Source of the DNA: Bacillota bacterium
GTDB taxonomy: Bacteria; Bacillota; Clostridia; Oscillospirales; Ruminococcaceae
DNA length: 38,187 nucleotides
Reading direction: 5' to 3'
Assembly (NCBI GenBank): GCA_023431215.1
Contig: JAEYXR010000078.1
Span: 1-38,187, forward strand
Positions within the stretch are counted from its first letter, which is position 1, and every line of letters starts with the position of its first letter. Shown here piece after piece: positions 16,178 to 24,546 of the stretch. The notes beneath the pieces were generated by a model. It worked only from the letters and a program-made list of their open reading frames with translations, ran no database searches and was not told the DNA's origin. A program made the position numbers and the translations under genes.

Positions 16178-17035
16178 TTATTTTGTACGTTTTGGGATAA
16201 AGAAGTTCATGGTTGTCAAAGCTCCAAACACAACTGCAGTGACAATTAAAATAACAATACTATCTGTAGCAGTCATTAGTTTACCATCTTGTAATAATTC
16301 AACTCCCATAAACTCACGAAACTGCTGTGCACCTGCAGATGCATTGCCAAAACTATGTAAAATGGGGTTTTTCATCAGCTCTTGCCGTAGTAGTACCACC
16401 CCATGGGATACCGGAAAAACCTTGATTATCCATTGAACAGATTCCGGCAAGCTGCCCATAGGAAGGTAGATGCCTGTTAAAAATCCCATTAAGGCACCGA
16501 TAATGGTGCAGCAGGCAGCCAACGAAGTATTACTTCTTAAAAATGAAACAAAGAATAACACCAATGATGAGTTGGCAATTGTACATAAAGCAAGGATTGC
16601 CAAAATACGCATCAGCCTTTTGCCACAAAGCTGAATGCCATATACGTTTATAACATACAGTTCAGATATCATTAGAATAACCAGCGACATAAACAACCCT
16701 ATCACAACTGCGCTGAACAGATATCCACCCAGGAGCTTATATTTTTGAACTGGTGCGGTGTAAAAGTCTTTGTTAATTTTCTTTACTTTATCGTCTATCA
16801 TGACACCATAGGCACCCATGGTAGTGGTGGCGGATGCGACACCTAACACGCCTGCAATCATCCAGATGTCCATCAGTTGTTTCGCATTTTTTAATTGTGG
16901 AAAGCTGGTCAGCAAATTATCACGTAAAAAAAGCAAGTAAAGCCCTACCATAATAAATTCTGCTAAGAAGGACAAAAGCACTGTCATTTTGTCTTTAAAA
17001 AAGATGGCAAGATTCCTCATTCCAAAATCAAACAT
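16178..17035 (-). CDS. ABC-2-type exporter permease
   Basis: 285 residues with about six predicted membrane helices, the ABC2_membrane layout of DrrB-like permeases: an N-terminal FGMRNLAIFFKDK segment, a central cytoplasmic loop, and a late IYLPMGSLPESVQWIIKVFPVSHG segment that is typical of the family. It forms the channel for the ATPase at 17028-17942, with which it overlaps by eight bases; the GGAGG ribosome site lies inside the ATPase gene. The pair could export a drug, lipid or peptide. The cargo is not deducible, and no biosynthetic or bacteriocin gene is next to it. Confidence 0.9.
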   Translation of the reverse strand: MFDFGMRNLAIFFKDKMTVLLSFLAEFIMVGLYLLFLRDNLLTSFPQLKNAKQLMDIWMIAGVLGVASATTTMGAYGVMIDDKVKKINKDFYTAPVQKYKLLGGYLFSAVVIGLFMSLVILMISELYVINVYGIQLCGKRLMRILAILALCTIANSSLVLFFVSFLRSNTSLAACCTIIGALMGFLTGIYLPMGSLPESVQWIIKVFPVSHGVVLLRQELMKNPILHSFGNASAGAQQFREFMGVELLQDGKLMTATDSIVILIVTAVVFGALTTMNFFIPKRTK

Positions 17036-17942
17036 GGTGTTCCTCCGTTATAATGGAAAGGTATACATCATCCATGCTGGCCTTTACAACCTCAAAGCTT
17101 GTATATCTTCCCCTACAGCAATCCAGTATCGGCAGGGCATCCATGGTGGTGGAAAGTGGAATTTCAATGGTTTCTCCGTGTTGTTTATATGGTATTCTCT
17201 TATTATGCAGTATTGTTTTTAGTAAGCCAATGTCCGATGCGAAGATGTTAAGCCGGTCTTTTGCAAAATTGTCTTTTAACTCAGTCGGGCTGCCGCACGC
17301 GGCAATTAAGCCATCTTTCATAATAATAATATCATCTGCCAAAACCGCCTCTTCCATATAGTGCGTCGTTAAAAGTATGGTCATGCCGGTTTGCTGCTGA
17401 ATGTTACAAATTGTCTCCCATACCTGATTGCGCATTTGTGGATCAAGCCCTGTCGTAGGTTCATCTAAAAACAAGATTTTAGGAGTGTTTAGCAAAGCCC
17501 TTGCAATATCACACCTTCTTCGTTGGCCGCCAGACAATTGTCCATACGGTCTTTTCCTCAGCTCCCTGATTCCTGTTACCTCTGCAGTGCCTTCTATATT
17601 TTTTTGCAGCTGTTTCCCCCGCAATCCATAAAGCCTACCACGCAAATACAAGTTTTCTTCTACTGTCAGAAGGTCATCCAACAGACCTTCTTGAAACACT
17701 GCACCAATTCGTTTTCGAATTTCGTTGTCATATTGCCCCATTACAAACCCATCCATCGTAACCTTACCAGCATCAGCTTTGGTAAAGGTGGATAAAATGT
17801 CCATAGTCGTAGACTTTCCTGCACCATTTGGGCCTAGCAACGCAAGCATCTGCCCTTCTTTTACATCAAAACTAATGCCTCTGATAGCAGGATTTTTGCC
17901 GTAGGCTTTGACCAGATTATTTACCTTAATGATATTTTTCAT
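17028..17942 (-). CDS. ABC exporter ATP-binding protein (DrrA/CcmA-like)
   Basis: 304 residues with one ABC cassette: Walker A GPNGAGKST (about 34-42), Q-loop GAVFQEGLLDDLL, signature LSGGQRRR, Walker B ILFLDEPTTGLDP and the switch TTHYMEEA. A C-terminal domain of about 80 residues follows (from about 220). This layout belongs to multidrug/antibiotic exporter ATPases. The ribosome site before the ATG at 17942 is weak (GTGGG), suggesting modest expression. It drives the permease at 16178-17035. The gap upstream of it has no regulator gene. Confidence 0.92.
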   Translation of the reverse strand: MKNIIKVNNLVKAYGKNPAIRGISFDVKEGQMLALLGPNGAGKSTTMDILSTFTKADAGKVTMDGFVMGQYDNEIRKRIGAVFQEGLLDDLLTVEENLYLRGRLYGLRGKQLQKNIEGTAEVTGIRELRKRPYGQLSGGQRRRCDIARALLNTPKILFLDEPTTGLDPQMRNQVWETICNIQQQTGMTILLTTHYMEEAVLADDIIIMKDGLIAACGSPTELKDNFAKDRLNIFASDIGLLKTILHNKRIPYKQHGETIEIPLSTTMDALPILDCCRGRYTSFEVVKASMDDVYLSIITEEHHV

Positions 17943-18449
17943 ATCTGTTACCCACTTCTGCCTGTTATTAATGCACCATAAATAATGATATGAAGAATAA
18001 AAAAGTTGTATTCACCCGTAGTTATGTAAATTGATAAGTGTTGCAAATGATAACGCTGGCAATGTAAAATTCACAAGCTATGTAGGTAAGCAAAGTGGTT
18101 CGGCTCTTTTGCTTCTCTCAATCGGATATTGCAGAATGTCAAAATTAATCATCCTCTAATTTTTTTAATATATCCTTTTACGCTCTAAGAACGATTTATA
18201 TTTTATTTGAGAAGCAACTATACTTTTTCTTGGCATTTAGCATCTCCCGTGATATTGTATCTATTAAATACATATTTAGTAGGGGTGTTTATTAAATAAG
18301 TAATTTTAGATTTGGAATGCTTTAAGCAATAATATTTTTAAATTTTATGCCACCTCTATGTCAAAAAGACATAATGAAAAATGAGATAGTTCATTTTATC
18401 TTCTTATCAAAGAATGTGGACAACATAAAGTCAAAGGCAGGTAATTAAA
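17943..18449. other. 507-base intergenic region between the ABC exporter and the 18450 gene
   Basis: No convincing gene or RNA is seen. It is AT-rich and contains a small inverted repeat, TATGTC (18357-18362) with GACATA (18368-18373), shortly before the plus-strand gene at 18450. It must hold the promoters for both directions, but none is close enough to consensus to name. Confidence 0.5.
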
Positions 18450-18714
18450 ATGGTCATCTTAAATATTTCTATCATTCTATTTGTACTGATGGAAACAGGG
18501 AATATCTTCATACTATATTTTGCGCCAGACTCCAGGCTTGGCAATGGTGTTGCAGTATTTAACCCGTGGTTTCAATCCAAAGAAAAGGAGGCAAATGAAC
18601 TGGATATCATGGGCGAAATTACTCCCAAAGGGTATTCAAACACGCTTTTTTACATAATTACCGGCTTTATGCTAATGTTCAGTTGCAGCCATAGTTTACT
18701 TTTTTATCCAATAG
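18450..18714 (+). pseudogene. Small membrane protein gene, internally deleted and frameshifted
   Basis: The ATG at 18450 starts a hydrophobic N-terminus (VILNISIILFVLMETGN), then YFAPDSRLGNGVAVFNPW and a KGYSNTLFYIITGFMLMF helix. Some clostridial membrane proteins of about 140 residues show the same start and the same PKGYS-helix end with two or three helices in between; here the middle is missing (recollection, unverified). After codon 77 the reading frame slips: moving one base from 18682 gives VAAIVYFFIQ and a TAG at 18712-18714, which overlaps the ribosome site of the next gene as a normal operon junction would. In the annotated frame the ORF runs on to 18809 into the hydrolase gene, an unlikely product. 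Confidence 0.6.
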
Positions 18715-18726
18715 GAGGTAGGTTCT

Positions 18727-19422
18727 ATGCTTTTATTAAAGAGAGCCTTGCTATCCATATCAGCACTGCTCGTAGTTATCGTCGGTGGTTTTTTCTTCTG
18801 GGCAAGTGACTATTATCATGCAGAGGATGTTGTTGTTGCTTCCATGCAGGGTAACACCTCCATAGAAGTAGAGGGTAATTTGACAATGCTTGCGCCCAGC
18901 GTTCCAAGTGAAACGGGTATTATCTTTTATCCCGGGGCAAAGGTGGAGTCCATTTCTTATCTGCCTCTGCTTGAAATGCTGAAAAATGAGGGCTACACCT
19001 GCGTACTTGTTAAAATGCCGCTAAATATGGCCATATTTGATTCTGATGCTGCCAATGAGGTTTTTAACTCGCTACCTCATATTCAAAACTGGTATATTGC
19101 AGGGCATTCTATGGGCGGTGCCATGGCAAGCGATTATGCGTCCAAGCACCCGGACAAAGTGGATGGACTCATTTTACTCGGTGCTTACATCTATGGTGAT
19201 TATCCGCCGACAAAGGCACTGACCATCTATGGAAGCTTTAACGACAACCTTGAAAAGGACATCACCTATACTGAAAATATAGTTAAAATCGAAGGTGGCA
19301 ATCATGCGCAATTTGGCAATTACGGAAAGCAAAAGGGTGATCCGGATGCCACCATATCCGCTGAGGAACAGCAAGTAATTACGGTGGATGCAATTGTTCA
19401 GTTTATTGAAAGCAAGGAGTAG
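18727..19422 (+). CDS. Membrane-anchored alpha/beta hydrolase
   Basis: 231 residues. An N-terminal membrane helix (about residues 8-26) is followed by a hydrolase domain with IIFYPGAKVES, the nucleophile elbow GHSMGG (Ser128) and a late GGNHAQFGNYG holding the likely catalytic His (about residue 196). The acid may be one of the Asp residues in the TIYGSFNDNLEKD segment. The fold fits the dienelactone-hydrolase/abhydrolase_5 group of carboxyl-ester hydrolases acting outside the membrane. AGGAGG at 18713-18718 serves as ribosome site. It overlaps the end of the broken upstream gene's frame and is three bases ahead of the EFR1 gene. The substrate is unknown. Confidence 0.85.
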   Translation: MLLLKRALLSISALLVVIVGGFFFWASDYYHAEDVVVASMQGNTSIEVEGNLTMLAPSVPSETGIIFYPGAKVESISYLPLLEMLKNEGYTCVLVKMPLNMAIFDSDAANEVFNSLPHIQNWYIAGHSMGGAMASDYASKHPDKVDGLILLGAYIYGDYPPTKALTIYGSFNDNLEKDITYTENIVKIEGGNHAQFGNYGKQKGDPDATISAEEQQVITVDAIVQFIESKE

Positions 19423-19425
19423 CTT

Positions 19426-20151
19426 ATGATATTTTATTTCTCTGGTACTGGTAATTCTCAGTGGATTGCAGAGCAGGTAACCGCTAAAATAGGAGATGTT
19501 GCGCATAATATTTTAAAGCTTAAGGAAACGCCAAACCTATGTAAAGAGCAATATATTGGCTTTGTTTTTCCCATTTATGCGTGGGGTATTCCTGAGCCAA
19601 TGCTTACATTTGTAAAGAGCCTTTCAAAATCCGCCGCTTTTTCCTTTGGAATTTGCACCTGCGGGGCGGATGCGGGCAAAGCTTTAAGAAAACTTAGCAA
19701 GCTTTATTTTTTAGATAGTAGCTATAGTATAATTATGCCCAACAATTATGTAATTGGCTCTGAACTTGAAGATAAGGATGCTATTTTAGACAAGATTGCT
19801 TCTGCAAAAATAGAAATTCAGATTATCTCAGATGACATTCTAAAAAAGAAAAAAGTGTATCGGGTTAGCGAAGGCTCGTTGCCCGCTTTAAAATCCAACG
19901 TTGCGCATACGGCATTTAACAAATTTGCACGTAATACTAAGCCGTTTTATGTAACCGGACAATGCAACGGATGCGGCTTATGTGCAAATGATTGTCCGGC
20001 ATCGACAATTACACTTGTAGATGGTAAACCCAATTGGAATCATCAGTGCTTTCAATGCTTACGTTGTATCAACCAATGTCCGTGTACTGCCATTCAATAT
20101 GGTAAGGCAACAGAAGCAAGAAGCCGATACAGCATCAAAAAGTATTTGTAA
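19426..20151 (+). CDS. EFR1-type flavodoxin/ferredoxin fusion protein
   Basis: 241 residues. The N-terminus (IFYFSGTGNSQWIA) is a flavodoxin-like FMN phosphate loop. The C-terminal third has two 4Fe-4S motifs, CNGCGLCANDCP and CFQCLRCINQCP. The arrangement defines EFR1-family ferrodoxins, found in anaerobic Firmicutes and thought to move electrons between flavin and iron-sulfur partners. AAGGAG just before the ATG overlaps the end of the hydrolase gene, so the two are co-translated. Which enzyme it serves is not shown by the sequence. Confidence 0.9.
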   Translation: MIFYFSGTGNSQWIAEQVTAKIGDVAHNILKLKETPNLCKEQYIGFVFPIYAWGIPEPMLTFVKSLSKSAAFSFGICTCGADAGKALRKLSKLYFLDSSYSIIMPNNYVIGSELEDKDAILDKIASAKIEIQIISDDILKKKKVYRVSEGSLPALKSNVAHTAFNKFARNTKPFYVTGQCNGCGLCANDCPASTITLVDGKPNWNHQCFQCLRCINQCPCTAIQYGKATEARSRYSIKKYL

Positions 20152-20283
20152 CTGGGCGTTGTATAAAAAAGTTATGTACTAAATAGACCGAAACAACTTT
20201 CTTAATTGCTATTGCAAATAAAGATTCTATATTTCAATATAATACAGAGATTTTGTGCTCAACTGGGTCTCGTCCCACAAACA

Positions 20284-20310
20284 AAAAAGTCATGCTTAGC
20301 ATGGCTTTTT
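20284..20310 (+). terminator. Terminator after the EFR1 gene
   Basis: A 12-bp stem (20284-20295 with 20299-20310, one G-T pair) with a TTA loop and a T run (20306-20310). It lies 130 bases past the EFR1 stop and ends the hydrolase-EFR1 transcript. Confidence 0.75.
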
Positions 20311-20563
20311 ATAATTGGGGGGACAAGCGGGTTGCTTAACATTCAAGTATCTGTACATGTCGTAAAAATAATATAATCCTTATTTGAGAACCTGTCACAA
20401 AATATACTGCCAATGTTTTAAAAGAGTTACCGGCTAGTGCTTGCTGCCCCTTGCTTTCACTTATATCTATTTTTCAATTATATTATGTGACTTAATTACA
20501 GAATGGAGCCCATCAATTTAGATATAATAAGCCTGTAAAACTATCAGCACAAAAGTAAGTCTG
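20311..20563. other. AT-rich intergenic stretch, nothing identified
   Basis: No ORF, tRNA or repeat was recognised. A TTGCTTTCACTT-to-TATAAT-like arrangement is possible but not convincing. Confidence 0.4.
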
Positions 20564-20806
20564 ATGATACTGATTTGCATATTGCAAAGAATTGCAAAAT
20601 CCTCTTCTGTTATTGTAGAGATTGTGATGCAAAGCAAACTTGGACAAGCGCCTGAGCTTAGAGCATTTGGAGCAACAGGAACTTCTGCACTAAACTTTAT
20701 AATGGGAGGCAAGATCAAAAAGGAATTGGCAGATGTAAAATCCAAGCACATTATTTTAAACATAACAAAGAATGAAAAAGGACAAGCAGTGGGAGTGTTC
20801 AGCTAA
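20564..20806 (+). pseudogene. Unidentified short frame with a conserved-looking C-terminal half, probably a gene remnant
   Basis: An 80-residue plus-strand frame whose second half (LGQAPELRAFGATGTSALNF, then GGKIKKELADVKSKHIILNI) has the composition of a real protein end. The first 20 or so residues look random, and there is no ribosome site before the ATG at 20564. I do not recognise the family. The frame ends 41 bases before the CoA-disulfide-reductase ATG. An antisense frame at 20518-20763 is less protein-like. Confidence 0.4.
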
Positions 20807-20847
20807 CCCCACTATTTATGGTCTTTACCAGCAAAAGGAGGTACACA

Positions 20848-23295
20848 ATGAAAAAAATAGTTATTATTGGCGGTGTGGCAGGTGGTGCCAGCTGTGCAGC
20901 CAGATTGCGCAGACTGAATGAAGAAGCACATATTGTTTTATTAGAGCGTGGTGAATATATTTCTTACGCAAACTGTGGCTTGCCATATCATGTGGGGGAT
21001 ATTATTAAGTCACGAGATTCGCTGCTGCAAACTCCGGAAGCGATGAAGAAAAAATTCAATGTGGATGTTCGGGTAAAAAACGAAGTCACTTCTATCAACC
21101 GAGAAAAAAAGTCGGTAACCATAAAGCGTGTTGACACTGGTGAAACCTATGAGGAAAGCTATGATACCCTGGTGATTTCCACCGGTTCTTCTCCCTTGCG
21201 TCCACCCATTCCGGGTATTGATTCTTCACGCATCCAAACTTTGTGGACAGTTCCGGACACTGACCGTATTCGTGCTATGGTGCACGGAGGAGACATAAAA
21301 ACGGCAGCTATCATTGGTGGTGGCTTCATCGGCTTGGAAATGGCTGAAAATCTGCGTCATGCAGGAATCAAAGTTTCTTTAATTGAAGCAATGGACCAGG
21401 TTATGGCACCTTTGGATTATGAAATGGCACAGTTGCTCCACGAAAATATTGTGCAAAACAGCGTCCAGCTTTATCTGGGTGATGGTGTAAGCTCCTTTAC
21501 AGAAATTCCCGGAGGAATAACCATTTCCTTAAAGAGCGGAAAATCTATTATGGCCGACCTTGTCATTCTGTCAATTGGAGTACGCCCCAACAGTGAACTG
21601 GCAAAGGCGGCCGGTCTTGAGTTAAACCCAAGAGGCGGTATTGTGGTAGATGACACCCTAAAAACATCGGACCCCAATATTTATGCCGTGGGTGATGTCA
21701 TAGAAGTAGAGGACTTTATCTCCAAAGAAAGAACCATGATTCCATTGGCAGGGCCAGCCAACAAACAGGGCCGCATTGTCGCAAATAATATTGCCGGAGC
21801 TAAGGAGCGTTATGAAGGAACACAAGGCACCTCGGTGGCAAAGGTGTTTGACCTGACGGCTGCAACCACCGGTGCAAACGAAAAAACGCTTCAAAAGCGT
21901 GGCCTTGTAAAAGGCAAGGATTATGAAAGCCTGATAATTACACAAAATTCTCATGCTGGTTATTATCCCGGTGCGGTGCCTATGACACTAAAACTACTCT
22001 TTTCTACGGATGGAAAGCAACTCTTCGGCGCACAGATTGTAGGACGTGACGGTGTAGACAAGCGCATTGACACACTGGCAACAGCGCTGCGGTTGGGTGC
22101 AGGAATTTCTGATTTGAAAAAGCTGGAGTTTGCTTATGCACCGCCTTATTCTTCTGCAAAAGACCCTGTCAATATGGCTGGTTTTGTGGCAGAAAATGTC
22201 TTGTCCCGATTGGTACAATTTTGCGAATGGGATGTAGCAGAAAAAAATCCCGATGCAATCCTACTGGATGTGCGTGAAGATGCTGAATTGATGGCATTTA
22301 CACTGCCCCGCTTCATACACATTCCTTTGGGCCAGCTTAGGGCCCGCTTGAAAGAACTTGACCCAACCAAGAAAATTGTAACTTTCTGCGCCATTGGTGT
22401 ACGTTCTTATAATGCTGCACGTATTCTCATGCAACATGGGTTCAAGAATGTAAAGCTTTATCCTGCCGGAACCAGATTTTATCAGTCTACCCATTATGTG
22501 ACGGATGCAGCTCGTGTTTCCAAGGAGATTTCTTTTTCTGACAGCGGACATATGGAGACCAGTAATATTCCTACCGCAGCTATGCGTCTTGATTGCAGTG
22601 GGATGCAATGTCCCGGCCCCATTATGAAGGTCTTTGAAACAATGAACTCCATGCAGGATGGAGAAGTGATGGAGGTATTTGCTTCCGACCCTGGCTTTAC
22701 ACGAGATATTGGTGCATGGTGCAGACGTACGGGAAACGTTTTGGTTTCTAGCGAGAAACACGGCAATGATTATGTAGCATATGTAAAAAAATGCACTCAA
22801 TCTGTTTCTACCGTCAAAGAAAATCCTGATGGAAAAACAATTATTGTTTTCTCTGGGGATTTGGATAAGGTTTTAGCAAGCTTCATTATTGCAAATGGTG
22901 CTGCTGCAATGGGACGACCGGTTACCATGTTCTTTACTTTTTGGGGACTTACGGCATTACGCAAGTCAGAGAAACAGCCTGTGAAAAAGACTGCTATGGA
23001 GTCTATGTTTGGCACGATGCTCCCTCGTGGCAGTAAAAAGCTAAAGCTATCCAAAATGAATATGGGTGGCATGGGTACCGCTATGATGAAAAAAATTATG
23101 AATGACAAAAGCGTAGACTCTCTTGAGGTTCTTATTCAAAAAGCGATGAACGCCGGGGTTAAAATTGTTGCCTGTACCATGAGTATGGATGTTATGGGTA
23201 TAAAAGAAGAGGAACTGATTGAAGGGGTTGAACTGGGAGGAGTAGGCGCCTATCTGGGAGATGCCGAAGAATCTAATGTAAATCTGTTTATCTAA
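20848..23295 (+). CDS. CoA-disulfide/persulfide reductase with rhodanese, TusA and DsrE modules
   Basis: 815 residues from the ATG at 20848 (AAGGAGG seven bases upstream; an earlier in-frame start at 20818 has none). Module 1 (about 1-445): two-dinucleotide-domain flavoprotein with IIGGVAGGASCAARLRR, active-site Cys43 in SYANCGLPYH, and VYAVGDV as the FAD contact. Module 2 (about 460-560): rhodanese with the CAIGVRS catalytic loop. Module 3 (about 585-655): TusA/SirA with LDCSGMQCPGPIMK. Module 4 (about 670-815): DsrE-like with TMFFTFWGLTALRK and CTMSMDVMG. The enzyme class reduces CoA disulfides or persulfides with NAD(P)H, and the extra modules likely hand sulfane sulfur from Cys to Cys. 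It is transcribed alone. Confidence 0.92.
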   Translation: MKKIVIIGGVAGGASCAARLRRLNEEAHIVLLERGEYISYANCGLPYHVGDIIKSRDSLLQTPEAMKKKFNVDVRVKNEVTSINREKKSVTIKRVDTGETYEESYDTLVISTGSSPLRPPIPGIDSSRIQTLWTVPDTDRIRAMVHGGDIKTAAIIGGGFIGLEMAENLRHAGIKVSLIEAMDQVMAPLDYEMAQLLHENIVQNSVQLYLGDGVSSFTEIPGGITISLKSGKSIMADLVILSIGVRPNSELAKAAGLELNPRGGIVVDDTLKTSDPNIYAVGDVIEVEDFISKERTMIPLAGPANKQGRIVANNIAGAKERYEGTQGTSVAKVFDLTAATTGANEKTLQKRGLVKGKDYESLIITQNSHAGYYPGAVPMTLKLLFSTDGKQLFGAQIVGRDGVDKRIDTLATALRLGAGISDLKKLEFAYAPPYSSAKDPVNMAGFVAENVLSRLVQFCEWDVAEKNPDAILLDVREDAELMAFTLPRFIHIPLGQLRARLKELDPTKKIVTFCAIGVRSYNAARILMQHGFKNVKLYPAGTRFYQSTHYVTDAARVSKEISFSDSGHMETSNIPTAAMRLDCSGMQCPGPIMKVFETMNSMQDGEVMEVFASDPGFTRDIGAWCRRTGNVLVSSEKHGNDYVAYVKKCTQSVSTVKENPDGKTIIVFSGDLDKVLASFIIANGAAAMGRPVTMFFTFWGLTALRKSEKQPVKKTAMESMFGTMLPRGSKKLKLSKMNMGGMGTAMMKKIMNDKSVDSLEVLIQKAMNAGVKIVACTMSMDVMGIKEEELIEGVELGGVGAYLGDAEESNVNLFI

Positions 23296-23329
23296 AAAAG
23301 ATAATATAAAGTCATTCCAAATTTAATGT

Positions 23330-23380
23330 AAACCTCTGCTGCGGTGCAAAACAAAAAGCACCACAGCAGAGGTTTCTTTT
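23330..23380 (+). terminator. Terminator after the CoA-disulfide reductase gene
   Basis: An 18-bp stem with one mismatch or wobble (23330-23347 with 23358-23375) followed by CTTTT. It starts 35 bases after the TAA at 23293-23295. Confidence 0.85.
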
Positions 23381-23474
23381 ATAGATAGAAAAAAGCACCC
23401 CCAAAGGTATTTGTTTCCAAAGTAATACACTGCAATAAAATGATGTAGGCTTAACAATAATGTTTGCACAACAA

Positions 23475-23520
23475 AAGAGCCATCAAATGTAGTTATTTTA
23501 TTCTACATCAGATGGCTCTT
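23475..23520. terminator. Terminator of the ten-gene operon
   Basis: A long stem AAGAGCCATC...ATGTAG (23475-23492) with its complement (23503-23520), broken by a two-base bulge. It lies about 90 bases beyond the minus-strand stop at 23608. The region between the two hairpins (23381-23474) shows nothing else. Confidence 0.65.
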
Positions 23521-23607
23521 CATTATTAAATACTTTTATGGTAGCTAAAAAATAAAATATCCTTCCATATTGGGTAATAATTAATGCTTATCCATTACGC
23601 TTTAATT

Positions 23608-24507
23608 TTAACTTCCAAGCAACAATTGATTTACCTGTTGTTGCCCGGGAATGGAAGGGATTGCACCCTTTACAGTAGTTGCCAGCGCTGCGGCAGCGGC
23701 AGCAGCTTTCAGTGCATCTATGGGTTTCTGGCCTTTACAAATAGAAGCAATAAAGAAACCGGTAAAAGTATCTCCTGCTGCTGTTGTATCTATAGTTTTT
23801 ACATCATAAGCCTTGACCTCAATCGTTTCCTCTTTAGAAAAATAGATGGCACCTTGTTTACCCATAGTCAACACACCTTTTAAATGGGGATAACGCTGAA
23901 GAAGATGATGGACAATGTTATGGGGCTGTTGTTCACCGGTTAACTGCTGACCTTCCTGTAAATTGGCAATAATCATAAAAATCTTGCTAAAATCATACGC
24001 CAATATTTCTGTGGAAATTGGTGATGGATTCAATACCACCCTCATTCCCTTCTCGTATGCTGCATCCATTATTTCAGTGAGCATATTAATCTCATTTTGC
24101 AGCAAAACAATATCTCCAGCAGAAAAATGGGAGAGAACGTATTCTATTTTTTCTGCGCTGTTTTTTCTGTTTGCCTCGGCAGAGACGATAATGCTGTTTT
24201 CTCCAGCTTCATCTAATTGGATAATTGCTTGTCCGCTGGCGCCACTAACCATGCTAATCATAGTTGTATCAATATCTTCCTGCAAACAAAAATCCAAAAA
24301 TGCCTGACCATTCTCACCTATCATCCCGGCGTGCTGCACATGTACACCGGCCCTTGCCAAAGCCACAGATTGATTTAATCCCTTGCCACCAAGAAAGGTC
24401 TCGGAAGACAATGATGATATCGTCTCTCCCGGCTTAACAATGTGATTCACCGTGTAAACAGTGTCATAATTGAGCGAACCATAATTCAGCACTTTCAATG
24501 TTCTCAT
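23608..24507 (-). CDS. Ribokinase-like sugar kinase (PfkB family)
   Basis: 299 residues with the PfkB signatures: NYGSLNYDTVYTV near the start, FLGGKGLNQSVALARAG (GGKG at 40-43), and the C-terminal DTTAAGDTFTGFF with catalytic Asp246. This pattern matches ribokinase (ATP + D-ribose to ribose-5-phosphate), though PfkB kinases for other furanoses, pseudouridine and deoxyribose look similar. It is the last gene of the operon, 39 bases after an ADP-ribosylglycohydrolase gene; that neighbourhood favours ribose or a ribose-like sugar as substrate (inference). The ribosome site is weak: AGAGAG lies right against the ATG, so translation may depend on coupling. Confidence 0.87.
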   Translation of the reverse strand: MRTLKVLNYGSLNYDTVYTVNHIVKPGETISSLSSETFLGGKGLNQSVALARAGVHVQHAGMIGENGQAFLDFCLQEDIDTTMISMVSGASGQAIIQLDEAGENSIIVSAEANRKNSAEKIEYVLSHFSAGDIVLLQNEINMLTEIMDAAYEKGMRVVLNPSPISTEILAYDFSKIFMIIANLQEGQQLTGEQQPHNIVHHLLQRYPHLKGVLTMGKQGAIYFSKEETIEVKAYDVKTIDTTAAGDTFTGFFIASICKGQKPIDALKAAAAAAALATTVKGAIPSIPGQQQVNQLLLGS

Positions 24508-24546
24508 CTCTCTTTGCGCTTAATTTATAACCGATAAAGGATATTC

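Noticed and set aside
22261..22800. 179-codon minus-strand ORF inside the sulfur reductase
   Set aside because: It is antisense to rhodanese and TusA modules that clearly code on the plus strand.
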